Shown here: piece by piece, positions 1-8,042 of the stretch
Numbering within the stretch: the stretch's first letter is position 1
Layout of the letters: each line of letters starts with the position of its first letter
Source of the DNA: an uncultured Saprospiraceae bacterium
GTDB taxonomy: Bacteria > Bacteroidota > Bacteroidia > Chitinophagales > Saprospiraceae
Assembly: GCA_937959375.1 (NCBI GenBank)
Contig: CALGLS010000510.1
Span: 1-11,177 of the forward strand
Reading direction: 5' to 3'
Length of the DNA stretch: 11,177 nt
Notes under the pieces: model-generated
What the model saw: only the letters and a program-made list of their open reading frames with translations
The model's database searches: none
Told to the model about the DNA's origin: nothing
Translations under genes and position numbers: made by a program

Positions 1-2394
1 TATGTGGGTAATGACTTTCATGAAAATGACTATTTATACCTCAACCAACAAGATAAAACATTCAAAGAAGTCATCAGTACAAGCACAGGGCATACCAGTA
101 ACTTCTCGATGGGTTGCACCAGCGCTGATATCAACAATGACCTGCGAGTTGACCTTTTGTCTTTAGACATGAAACCCTTCGATGAAACGGTTTACAAAAA
201 AAGTGGTGGTTGGGAAGATTTAGAAATTTACAATTTCAAACGAAGCTTTAAGTATCACCATCAGAGCGCACGAAATGCTTTGCAGATAAATGTTGGACAA
301 AACGCAGGCATTCCAATCTTTTCAGAACAAGCCGCTTACTATGGCATAGAAGCTACCGACTGGAGTTGGTCTCCATTGATTTTTGATTTTGATAATGATG
401 GAGACAAGGATATTTTCATTAGCAACGGAATTGTCAGACGACCAAATGACATGGATTTTATTAACTTCCATTTTGATGCAAACGATCCGGACAAACTTAA
501 TCAAATTCAAAAGATGCCAAAGGGAAATGTTCCCAATTGCTATTTTGAAAATGAGCTAGAAACCAATTCTTTTTCTAAAAAAGCCTACTTCAACAAAAGT
601 ATATCCACTGGAGCTGCAGTAGCTGACTTGGATCAGGACGGACGACTTGATATCATTGTCAACAACATTAACGAACCTGCCACCATTTTAAAAAATAACA
701 GTAAGCGACCCGAGACGCATTTCATACAAGTAAAGTTGGAAGGAGACGCGGCTAATTCCTTTGGCTTAGGTGCATCCCTTATTCTTTATGCTGGTAATAA
801 AACACAATTAAGTCAGGTGAAATCTTCTTCTGGTTTTCAATCCTTCAACGAACCGATAGCACATTTTGGTTTATCAGAAGTTCGGGTAGATTCCATCAAA
901 ATCATCTGGCCAGATGGTTCCATACAAGTGGAAACCATTTCTCAACTTGACAAAAGATATTCTTTCAAAAAGAAAAAAACACGCAAGCAAATTTCCCCAA
1001 TCACCACTACCCCACGTAATACAAAAAGCATTGCCAATTACAAGCATCAAGAAAACGACTTCAACGATCAACAATCGAATAAATGGTTGCTCTACAACCA
1101 ATCTAGCTTTGGGCCTCGACTAACGGAATTGAACGAACATACCATTTATGTTACCGGAAATAAAAACACCGATGCCGGACTAATCAACACAAGAAACAAT
1201 CAGTTCACTCCACTCAATAATGGACCAATAAATAAAGATGAAAACAGTGCCTGCTTAGTTACTGATCGAAAACAAAAAAATCCACACCTCTATATTGCCA
1301 AAGGTGGAAATGAAACAAAGTCATCAGACAAATCAAACGCCGATTTATTATTTAAAATAGAAAACGATCTTTCATTTACTCCAGTAAAAAATCAATTCCC
1401 AATTTCCGCATACAACAACGCCGTTTGTCAAGCAAGTGATTACGACCATGATGGAGATATGGATATTTTCGTTGGGGTAAACTCTACTCCGGGGCAATAT
1501 GGGAAAGCAGATAGCTCCTACTTATTGATAAACAACAATAACTCATTTTCAAAAAAGAGTCTTCCTATTGACGGAATGGTCTATGATGCTAAGTGGTTTG
1601 ACCTAGATGGAAATGGACATGAGGATCTTATCATAGTTGGTCATTGGATGCCTATTACCGTTTTATACAACGATGGTGAAAAATTCAGCAAAAAAGAACT
1701 TCCAGAAAGTAGCGGTTTATGGTTCAGTCTTTATGTAGCTGATATCAATGAGGATGGCTCTCCAGACCTCATCGCAGGTAACTTTGGGACCAATCATTCT
1801 TTAAAAGCCAGCATCAAAGAACCAATTCAATTTTATCAAAATGATTTTGACAAAAATGGTTATATTGAAACATTGGTAACTTACTACAAAAACGGGAAAG
1901 AGGTTCCCTACCCCAATCAACCCTTATTCGCTGCGCAAATACCAGCGATCAAAAAAAGATACTTAAAGAGTGAAGATTACGCTGCGGCGAAAATAACGGA
2001 CTTAATAAAAACAAACTCGATCAAGCAATCAATAAGAGGTGAAGTGGTAGAGTTAAATTCTGTCTGCTTTTTTCAACAAAAAAACAACAGATGGAAAAAG
2101 GAAATACTACCAGCTACGCTTCAACAGTCACCAATCTTTAGCATAGAGAAAGGAAAGGACAACAGGTTCTTTTTTGGAGGTAACTTTTTTGAAGTTGATC
2201 CGAACTGGGGCAGACAAGATGCAGGACAATTATCTTTATTAGAATACCGTAATTCAGAATGGATTGATATTTCTAAAGTAGCCGCTTTACCTATCATAAA
2301 AGGTGCCATTCGAGATTTATTATTCAAAAACGAAAAGCTATACATTGCGATCAACAATGAGGAACTACAAGTGATAGACTTTACAGAATACTAA
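1..2394 (+). CDS. FG-GAP/VCBS repeat protein with ASPIC/UnbV domain (5' truncated by window edge)
   Basis: The reading frame is open from base 1, so the true start lies left of the window and the GTG at base 4 is internal. About 797 residues are visible. Counting from the GTG codon, calcium-loop motifs typical of FG-GAP/VCBS beta-propeller blades occur as DFDNDGDKD (~128-136), DLDQDGRLD (~208-216), DYDHDGDMD (~479-487), DLDGNGHED (~533-541) and DINEDGSPD (~580-588). A weaker one, DINNDLRVD, is near 42-50. Residues ~245-310 match an ASPIC/UnbV domain, with GLGA, a hydrophobic core, HFGLSE and IIWPDGS. A lysine-rich linker (~322-328) separates this from a second VCBS block, so two propeller-like units flank the ASPIC domain. 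Bacteroidota proteins of this type are usually exported, about 1,100 residues long, and often sit beside TonB receptors. The ligand is unknown. The stop is 17 bases before the glucosidase start, which suggests cotranscription. The family call is firm; the function is open. Confidence 0.9.
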   Translation, partial: YVGNDFHENDYLYLNQQDKTFKEVISTSTGHTSNFSMGCTSADINNDLRVDLLSLDMKPFDETVYKKSGGWEDLEIYNFKRSFKYHHQSARNALQINVGQNAGIPIFSEQAAYYGIEATDWSWSPLIFDFDNDGDKDIFISNGIVRRPNDMDFINFHFDANDPDKLNQIQKMPKGNVPNCYFENELETNSFSKKAYFNKSISTGAAVADLDQDGRLDIIVNNINEPATILKNNSKRPETHFIQVKLEGDAANSFGLGASLILYAGNKTQLSQVKSSSGFQSFNEPIAHFGLSEVRVDSIKIIWPDGSIQVETISQLDKRYSFKKKKTRKQISPITTTPRNTKSIANYKHQENDFNDQQSNKWLLYNQSSFGPRLTELNEHTIYVTGNKNTDAGLINTRNNQFTPLNNGPINKDENSACLVTDRKQKNPHLYIAKGGNETKSSDKSNADLLFKIENDLSFTPVKNQFPISAYNNAVCQASDYDHDGDMDIFVGVNSTPGQYGKADSSYLLINNNNSFSKKSLPIDGMVYDAKWFDLDGNGHEDLIIVGHWMPITVLYNDGEKFSKKELPESSGLWFSLYVADINEDGSPDLIAGNFGTNHSLKASIKEPIQFYQNDFDKNGYIETLVTYYKNGKEVPYPNQPLFAAQIPAIKKRYLKSEDYAAAKITDLIKTNSIKQSIRGEVVELNSVCFFQQKNNRWKKEILPATLQQSPIFSIEKGKDNRFFFGGNFFEVDPNWGRQDAGQLSLLEYRNSEWIDISKVAALPIIKGAIRDLLFKNEKLYIAINNEELQVIDFTEY

Positions 2395-2411
2395 CAAAAG
2401 AGACAAATTCT

Positions 2412-4073
2412 ATGTTTAATCAAGGAAAAAAAATTTGGTGGAAAGAACAGGTCATTTACCAAATATATCCAAGAAGTTTTAAGGATAGTAATGGAGATGG
2501 AATTGGTGACCTACAAGGCATCATATCCAAACTAGACTATTTAAAAGAATTGGGTATTGATATCATTTGGGTTTGTCCTATTTATCAATCACCAAATGAT
2601 GATAATGGTTACGATATTTCAGACTACTATTCCATTCATCCGGAGTACGGAACCCTCTCCGACTTTGACGAATTACTGAAAGAGATTCATGCCCGTGGTA
2701 TGAAGTTGATTATGGATGTAGTCGTGAATCACAGTTCTGATGAGCATGCCTGGTTTGAAGCATCTAGAGCATCAAAAGATAATCCATATCGAGATTACTA
2801 CTTTTGGAGACCAGGTGTAAATGGAGGCCCTCCGAATAACTGGCAATCCTTTTTCGGTGGATCAGCATGGGAGTACGATCCTACCACTGATGAATACTAT
2901 CTCCACCTTTTCACTCGCAAGCAACCTGATTTGAATTGGGAAAACCCTAAAGTTCGAGAAGACATCAACAAAATACTTACATTTTGGTTAGACAAAGGTA
3001 TTGATGGTTTCCGCATGGATGTGGTCCCGCTACTTTCCAAACGATTGGATTTTGCGAATACGGAATTAGATGCATTAAATGATGTCATTGCTCAAGTATA
3101 TTCCAACGGTCCAAAGGTACACCAATACATCAGAGGGATCTGTGCAGATGTTTTCAAAAATTATGACATCATGACAGTAGGTGAAGGTCCCGGGATTTCG
3201 AAAGATGTGGCTTTAAATTATGTTGGTGATGATCGCAATGAGTTGAACATGATTTTTCATTTGGACCACATGTATTTGGGCCATGGTCCGCTTGGTAAAT
3301 TCGATCCGGTAGACTACACTTGGGAAGACATTAAAAATATATTTATCGAGTGGGATGAAGCCATAGGTGACTCTGGTTGGATCAGTATCTTTTTGGACAA
3401 TCACGATTTCCCTCGTTTGGTTTCTCGCTTTGGCAATGATGGAGCGTATTGGAAAGAAAGTGCCAAACTCCTAGCTATTCTGGTTTTGACCTTACGCGGC
3501 ACCCCATGTATTTATCAAGGAACAGAGTTAGGAATGTCTAACGTTCACTTTGATGACATTGGTAGTTATAAGGATATTGAAACCTTGAATTTTTATAAAG
3601 AATTTATGAAAAATGGTACAACCACTACCGAGGAGTTTCTTAAATTAATTCATGAACACGGACGGGATAATGCGCGCACGCCATTCCAATGGGATGCAAA
3701 CCAACACGCAGGTTTTACAATGGGTACACCCTGGATCGATGTAAACCCAAATCACAAAACGATTAATGCAAGCTTGGCCCTCCTTGATGATGACTCTATT
3801 TTTCATTGGTACAAAAAACTATTGGCTTACCGAAAAGAAAACAAGACCTTGACTTATGGTCAGTTTAATGTAATTCAACAATCGTCCAAGAATATTTTCA
3901 CTTATGAAAGAGTAAATGAAGATGGCCATTTTTATGTTGTACTCAATCACAGTGATCACACTGAGGAGTTTAATTTGGATCTTAAAAAACACCGATTGGA
4001 ATTTCAAAATGTAGCCAATACTTCTGATAAAAAACTTTTAGCATGGGAAGGAAGAATTTATAAAAAACAATAG
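2412..4073 (+). CDS. GH13 alpha-glucosidase, oligo-1,6-glucosidase-like
   Basis: This is a complete 553-residue protein of normal family length. It should hydrolyse terminal alpha-glucosidic bonds of short oligosaccharides to release glucose. The N-terminal calcium loop is D25-x-N27-x-D29-x-I31-x-D33. GH13 conserved regions follow in order: DVVVNH (102-107), QPDLNW (171-176, typical of the oligo-1,6-glucosidase subfamily), GFRMDVV with nucleophile D203, TVGEGP with acid/base E258, and FLDNHD with transition-state stabiliser D332. The all-beta C-terminal domain runs from about 470 to the end. Val204 directly after the nucleophile is the residue linked to alpha-1,6 preference in this family, where Thr goes with alpha-1,4, so isomaltose-type substrates are inferred. 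There is no signal peptide or lipobox, so a cytoplasmic location is expected. It lies 17 bases after the FG-GAP gene and 4 bases before the TonB receptor start. Trehalulose/sucrose isomerase or trehalose-6-phosphate hydrolase are close relatives and less likely alternatives. Confidence 0.93.
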   Translation: MFNQGKKIWWKEQVIYQIYPRSFKDSNGDGIGDLQGIISKLDYLKELGIDIIWVCPIYQSPNDDNGYDISDYYSIHPEYGTLSDFDELLKEIHARGMKLIMDVVVNHSSDEHAWFEASRASKDNPYRDYYFWRPGVNGGPPNNWQSFFGGSAWEYDPTTDEYYLHLFTRKQPDLNWENPKVREDINKILTFWLDKGIDGFRMDVVPLLSKRLDFANTELDALNDVIAQVYSNGPKVHQYIRGICADVFKNYDIMTVGEGPGISKDVALNYVGDDRNELNMIFHLDHMYLGHGPLGKFDPVDYTWEDIKNIFIEWDEAIGDSGWISIFLDNHDFPRLVSRFGNDGAYWKESAKLLAILVLTLRGTPCIYQGTELGMSNVHFDDIGSYKDIETLNFYKEFMKNGTTTTEEFLKLIHEHGRDNARTPFQWDANQHAGFTMGTPWIDVNPNHKTINASLALLDDDSIFHWYKKLLAYRKENKTLTYGQFNVIQQSSKNIFTYERVNEDGHFYVVLNHSDHTEEFNLDLKKHRLEFQNVANTSDKKLLAWEGRIYKKQ

Positions 4074-4077
4074 ATTT

Positions 4078-6819
4078 ATGTACAAACTATTACCCCAAAT
4101 TAGTTCGATTAACTCAAAGCTGATACTTTTTCTGCTCCTATTTGTAATGGCTACAGGCCAGTCATTTGGACAAACTGATGTAGGAAAACGCGTTAGTATT
4201 TCCTTTGAAAACAAACGACTCATCCAGGTGCTTTATGACCTATCGGTAGAACATGAAATTCAGTTCTTTTTCGAACCCGATGATCTCCCCTATTATCCGC
4301 TCACTGGCTCTTTCGATAAAAAGCCCATTTATGATATCATTAAAGATCTAACGGAAGGGACTAGCCTGATCGTCATTCCTTATGACAAAAAAGAAGGTTT
4401 ATTTGTACTCAATCGACCAAAAGCAAATGCGGCTTATCTCGACAACTTGATTACAAAATGGGAGGATGGGACTTACGATTATCCTTTTGATAAAAATGCG
4501 AAAGAACTATCCTACACTTTTGGAAAAACCTCCACCACAAAAAAACAAGCAAAACTCAGACTCAAACTTTTCGATCAAAATACTAATGAAGCCATCATCG
4601 GTGCCGTTATCAGCAATACTGATTTAAGTATTAATGGTTTGTCGGGTCCTTCTGGAAATATAAATTTAGAATTGCCTGTTGGCCAATATGATTTAACGGT
4701 CAGTTATATTGGTTACCAAAGCACCTTACTTCATATCGACTTGTACGATGACGGCAGGATTAAACTCCCAATGAATTTTCAAAGTTTTTTATTTCAAGAA
4801 ATTGAAGTGCTTGCCAACAGTTCAGAACAACAGTTAAGTGAAGCGAGTGTAGGAAGAGAAATAATCAATCTTAAAAGCATGGAAGCGATTCCGCAAATAC
4901 TGGGAGAAATCGATATTATAAAATCGTTAGAAACTCTACCGGGCGTCACCTCTGCGGGCGAACTCTCTATTGGCTTCAACGTACGTGGCGGAAAAATAGA
5001 TGAAAGTTTGGTGCTATTCAATGACGGAATCATTTTCAATCCTACGCACATCGTTGGTTTTATTTCTGCTTTTAATGCGGATGCTTTAGACAATGCCACC
5101 TTGTACAAGGCTTATATGGATCCAGAATTTGGTGGACGAGGCTCTGCCGTTTTAGATTTAAAATCTGATGCAACAGACGTCAAAAGTTGGAAAGGAAAAG
5201 GTGGCCTAGGTACATCTATGATGAAGATTTATGTAGAAGGTCCTATTTCGAAAAAATTAGACTTCCATGCTTCAGGAAGAGGTTCTTTCAATGACTACTT
5301 GTTGAAACTTGTCGCCAATCCAGAACTACGAAGAAGTAATGCCAATTTTTACGATTTCAATAGTGGTTTTGCTTTTCAAATAAATGACCAACACAAACTC
5401 GTATTAAACACTTATTACAGCAACGATCTTTTTGAATTCAATGATGAATTTGGATTCAAATGGAGCAATCAGCATCTTGGTTTGCAGTGGAAAAGCAGTT
5501 GGAGTGAAAAATTATTTTCTTCGCTTTCGCTCAACTATGGTGCTTACGATACCGACAACTTCACCAAAGGAATTCCGGAAGCAGCTAGTTTTAAAACCGG
5601 TTTGTTTTATTATAAAATTATAGGAAGTGTCAACCGAAAAATTGGTGCAGATGGCTTTATAAAAACTGGCGTAGAAGTTATCGACTTTAATAATCGATCT
5701 GATAGATTAGAACCAAGTCCTACCAGCACCATTACTGAAAATAGCATACAACGAAAAGCAGGACTCAACGTCTCTCCTTTCTTGACTTTTCAACAAAAAA
5801 TAAGTCGCCGAATTTCTTTTGAAACCGGTCTCCGTTTTTCTAATTACTTTTCGAATGGACCGGGAAAAATATTTAGCTATTCCGAAGGACCCAAAACGGA
5901 AGACAGCATTATTGCGGAAGAAGAATTGAATGGACAAGACGGATCAGGCAACTACCATATTTTGGAACCTAGAGTATCTGTCAATTATAATTTTATGGAT
6001 AATTGGTCACTAAAAGGATCCTACACCAAGATGAGCCAAAACATGTTCCAATTGGGGACCACCAATACGACCCTTCCTTCTGACATTTGGATTTTCACCG
6101 ATAGGCATATCAAGCCTCTAATTGTGAATCAATTTGCGCTCGGTCTTTTCACTAAGTATAAAAAGTATAGTTTAGGAGTGGATTTATTTTCTAAAAACTC
6201 TAGACAATTATATGAGCTTCAGGGCTTTTCTGAAGTCGTATTGAATGAACATTTAGAAACAGAGCTTATTGAAGCAGAAGGCAGAAGCTATGGACTTGAA
6301 GTGCTATTAAAAAAAGAAACAGGAAAATGGAAAGGAAACATTGCCTATACTTTTAGTCGCTCCCTCCGTAAAACAATTGACGCTAACAAATCACTAAATC
6401 AAGGAACCGAATTCCCTTCCGATTTTGACATCCCACATCAGTTAAATATACTGGCGAGCTATCAAGCCTTGCCGGTGATTAGTTTTAACTTTGCTTATAT
6501 ATTCAAATCAGGAAGACCAACTACAGTACCTTCTTCAACGATCATTCAAGATGGCTTTGTCGTTCCTCTATACTCTTTTAGAAACCAAGAACGCATCCCT
6601 TACTATTCTCGTTTAGACTTTTCGATTACCTTAGATTTACGAAAAGTAAAACAAACCGGATTACGAAATTCATTTACCCTAGGCTTTTACAATCTAACTG
6701 GCAGAAACAATGCGAACAACGTCTTTTTCAGAAGGTCGGCAAAAGGAAATATTGTTCCTTTTCAGTTTGCAGTCGTGGGCTCGGTTATCCCTAATTTAAG
6801 TTGGAACTTTGTTTTCTAA
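4078..6819 (+). CDS. TonB-dependent outer-membrane receptor with STN domain
   Basis: This is a complete 913-residue receptor for energised uptake across the outer membrane. A signal peptide covers about 1-32, with a hydrophobic core LILFLLLFVMATG and likely cleavage near SFGQ. Residues ~36-112 form an STN (secretin/TonB short N-terminal) domain. Residues ~158-243 form a carboxypeptidase-regulatory-like beta-sandwich, with IIGAVISNTD, LPVGQYDLTVSYIGYQS and EIEVLA. The plug runs about 258-362, with SLETLPGV, FNVRGG, DGIIFNPTH and FGGRGSAVLDLKS. The remainder is the barrel, ending in the aromatic WNFVF expected for assembly by the BAM machinery. The barrel motif LPSDIW...IKPLIVNQFALGLF resembles receptors usually paired with DUF4249 proteins rather than classical SusC. 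It starts 4 bases after the glucosidase stop and is followed 12 bases later by a DUF4249 gene. An STN domain can signal to an anti-sigma factor, but none is in view. The substrate is unknown; an alpha-glucoside is inferred only from the neighbour. Confidence 0.93.
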   Translation: MYKLLPQISSINSKLILFLLLFVMATGQSFGQTDVGKRVSISFENKRLIQVLYDLSVEHEIQFFFEPDDLPYYPLTGSFDKKPIYDIIKDLTEGTSLIVIPYDKKEGLFVLNRPKANAAYLDNLITKWEDGTYDYPFDKNAKELSYTFGKTSTTKKQAKLRLKLFDQNTNEAIIGAVISNTDLSINGLSGPSGNINLELPVGQYDLTVSYIGYQSTLLHIDLYDDGRIKLPMNFQSFLFQEIEVLANSSEQQLSEASVGREIINLKSMEAIPQILGEIDIIKSLETLPGVTSAGELSIGFNVRGGKIDESLVLFNDGIIFNPTHIVGFISAFNADALDNATLYKAYMDPEFGGRGSAVLDLKSDATDVKSWKGKGGLGTSMMKIYVEGPISKKLDFHASGRGSFNDYLLKLVANPELRRSNANFYDFNSGFAFQINDQHKLVLNTYYSNDLFEFNDEFGFKWSNQHLGLQWKSSWSEKLFSSLSLNYGAYDTDNFTKGIPEAASFKTGLFYYKIIGSVNRKIGADGFIKTGVEVIDFNNRSDRLEPSPTSTITENSIQRKAGLNVSPFLTFQQKISRRISFETGLRFSNYFSNGPGKIFSYSEGPKTEDSIIAEEELNGQDGSGNYHILEPRVSVNYNFMDNWSLKGSYTKMSQNMFQLGTTNTTLPSDIWIFTDRHIKPLIVNQFALGLFTKYKKYSLGVDLFSKNSRQLYELQGFSEVVLNEHLETELIEAEGRSYGLEVLLKKETGKWKGNIAYTFSRSLRKTIDANKSLNQGTEFPSDFDIPHQLNILASYQALPVISFNFAYIFKSGRPTTVPSSTIIQDGFVVPLYSFRNQERIPYYSRLDFSITLDLRKVKQTGLRNSFTLGFYNLTGRNNANNVFFRRSAKGNIVPFQFAVVGSVIPNLSWNFVF

Positions 6820-6831
6820 AAACTAAAACAA

Positions 6832-7869
6832 ATGAAAAATAAAATACAATATCTCTTACTACTTCCTTTGCTATGCATTGCTTGCGTAGATCAAATTGAA
6901 ATCCCTATTAACCCCGAGGATCCTGTCATTGTTGTTGATGGTATTTTTACAAATTTAGAAGAAACCCAACTGATTAAAATCTCAGAATCAATCGCCTTAG
7001 AAAGTCAGGTTCCAATCCCTGTTTCAGGTGCACTGATTTATGTAGAAGATCAGGATGGCAACCGCATTTCATTTACGGAACAAGAGGAAGGCAACTATAC
7101 CGCTGAAGCAAGAGCAGAAGCAGGCAATCAATACCGACTCGTTGGCACACTTCCCGACGGAAGAGAAATAACAACTGAATTGCAGGAAACGCCCGAATCC
7201 TTTCCTTTAAAGGATGTTCGCATCGTAGATACCTTGGTTACGATCACAGATGAAAGTGGGGATAGCAGAAGAATACATGCCATTGATTTTTATGCTAGTG
7301 GAGCGGTCAACAGTTTGGAAATCGATAAGTATTTGCGGTTTAGCCATGAAACGGTCTATCAAATCCGAGAAGATTTTTGCAGTCCATTCGTTGCGGCAAA
7401 GACTTGTTATGTATACAATGATGTTTTGGCTGAGGATATTAATTTAGTACGGATTGAGCCGTCGAATGCTCCGGTTGGCTACAACAAACTGGTTCACAGA
7501 AGACGAATAGATAGAACAATGGGTGAACTCTTTGGCTTAGACCTCCGTCTTTATTCTTACAACAAAAAAGAGTTTGACTACTGGGAAAATTTAAAACTTG
7601 TTTTTGATCAAAATGGAAATATAACAGATAACATTCCTGCCCGAATAGAAGGAAATGTGCGTGCCAGTGATGGTTCAGAAATACAAGGACAATTTGCGGT
7701 GGTTGGTAAAACAGGTTTTATCAAACTGGTTGCAAATGCAGATTTTCCAACGATTGCATTACCCGTTTGTGGCATACCTGGTTTCAGACCTAATCCTAGA
7801 CCTGCTGCTTGTTGCAGTTGCCTGGTTTTAAAAGGAGCTACATTGGTTAGGCCTGAGTTCTGGCCTTAG
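6832..7869 (+). CDS. DUF4249 domain-containing lipoprotein
   Basis: This is a complete 345-residue protein. The N-terminus MKNKIQYLLLLPLLCIAC is a lipoprotein signal, with C18 the likely lipidated residue. The -3 position is Cys rather than the usual Leu, so the lipobox is slightly atypical. The mature part fits DUF4249: VIVVDGIFTN (~32-41), PVSGALIYVEDQDGN (~63-77), GNYT...YRLVGTLPDGREI (~87-113), then EFDYWENLK (~247-255) and IPARIEGNVRASDG (~268-281). The C-terminus has clustered cysteines (C313, C327, C328, C330) before the family-typical ending RPEFW. C183 and C192 could form a further disulfide. DUF4249 genes commonly sit directly behind TonB receptors in Bacteroidota, as here (12-base gap). 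By analogy with SusD, a surface ligand-capture or lid role is inferred; the molecular function is not established. It is the last gene of the run, with the repeat cluster beginning 13 bases after its stop. Confidence 0.9.
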   Translation: MKNKIQYLLLLPLLCIACVDQIEIPINPEDPVIVVDGIFTNLEETQLIKISESIALESQVPIPVSGALIYVEDQDGNRISFTEQEEGNYTAEARAEAGNQYRLVGTLPDGREITTELQETPESFPLKDVRIVDTLVTITDESGDSRRIHAIDFYASGAVNSLEIDKYLRFSHETVYQIREDFCSPFVAAKTCYVYNDVLAEDINLVRIEPSNAPVGYNKLVHRRRIDRTMGELFGLDLRLYSYNKKEFDYWENLKLVFDQNGNITDNIPARIEGNVRASDGSEIQGQFAVVGKTGFIKLVANADFPTIALPVCGIPGFRPNPRPAACCSCLVLKGATLVRPEFWP

Positions 7870-7882
7870 TGAATGTCTTAAA

Positions 7883-7917
7883 TTGTCATCCCGAGCGACG
7901 AAGGAGTCGAGGGATAC
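7883..7917 (+). repeat. Repeat unit A, 7-nt centre
   Basis: This unit is TTGTCATCCCGAGCG, then the 7-nt centre ACGAAGG, then AGTCGAGGGATAC. Both flanks recur in unit E (8043-8097, - strand) and, with changes, in unit C (7974-8002, - strand). Confidence 0.85.
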
Positions 7918-7935
7918 AATAACCGAGTGTTTTCA

Positions 7936-7953
7936 ATTTCGAGCGTAGCCGAG
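7936..7953 (+). repeat. Repeat unit B, inner stem left arm
   Basis: ATTTCGAGCGTAGCCGAG is a divergent member of the same family, with a GAGCG-T-AGCCGAG core. It pairs with 8005-8022 at 17 of 18 bases. A shorter degenerate relative, TTCGAGCAGAGG, follows at 7963-7974. Confidence 0.75.
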
Positions 7954-7973
7954 AAATCCATCTTCGAGCAGAG

Positions 7974-8002
7974 GTATTCTTTGACTACGCTCAGAATGAC
8001 AA
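7974..8002 (-). repeat. Repeat unit C, 1-nt centre
   Basis: Read on the - strand this is TTGTCATTCTGAGCG, then T, then AGTCAAAGAATAC. It aligns with unit A along its full length apart from the shorter centre and five substitutions. It sits in the apical part of the nested palindrome, and its partner copy on the + strand is only weakly kept. Confidence 0.8.
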
Positions 8003-8004
8003 AC

Positions 8005-8022
8005 CTCGGCTATGCTCGAAAT
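8005..8022 (-). repeat. Repeat unit D, inner stem right arm
   Basis: On the - strand this reads ATTTCGAGCATAGCCGAG, the partner of unit B with one transition. It directly adjoins unit C on the same strand, so C and D form a tandem pair there. Confidence 0.75.
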
Positions 8023-8042
8023 ATCTCTGTCTCATAAGCTTT

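Noticed and set aside
4..6. GTG at base 4 as the start of the FG-GAP gene
   Set aside because: The frame is open to base 1 and the protein begins inside a domain without a signal peptide, so the gene is cut by the window edge.
4794..5108. A 104-codon - strand frame inside the TonB receptor
   Set aside because: It is antisense to the well-conserved plug domain, and its composition reflects the shadow of that coding frame.
4078..7869. A standard SusC/SusD pair
   Set aside because: The second protein is DUF4249, with no SusD/RagB tetratricopeptide-type features, and the receptor barrel resembles DUF4249-linked receptors.
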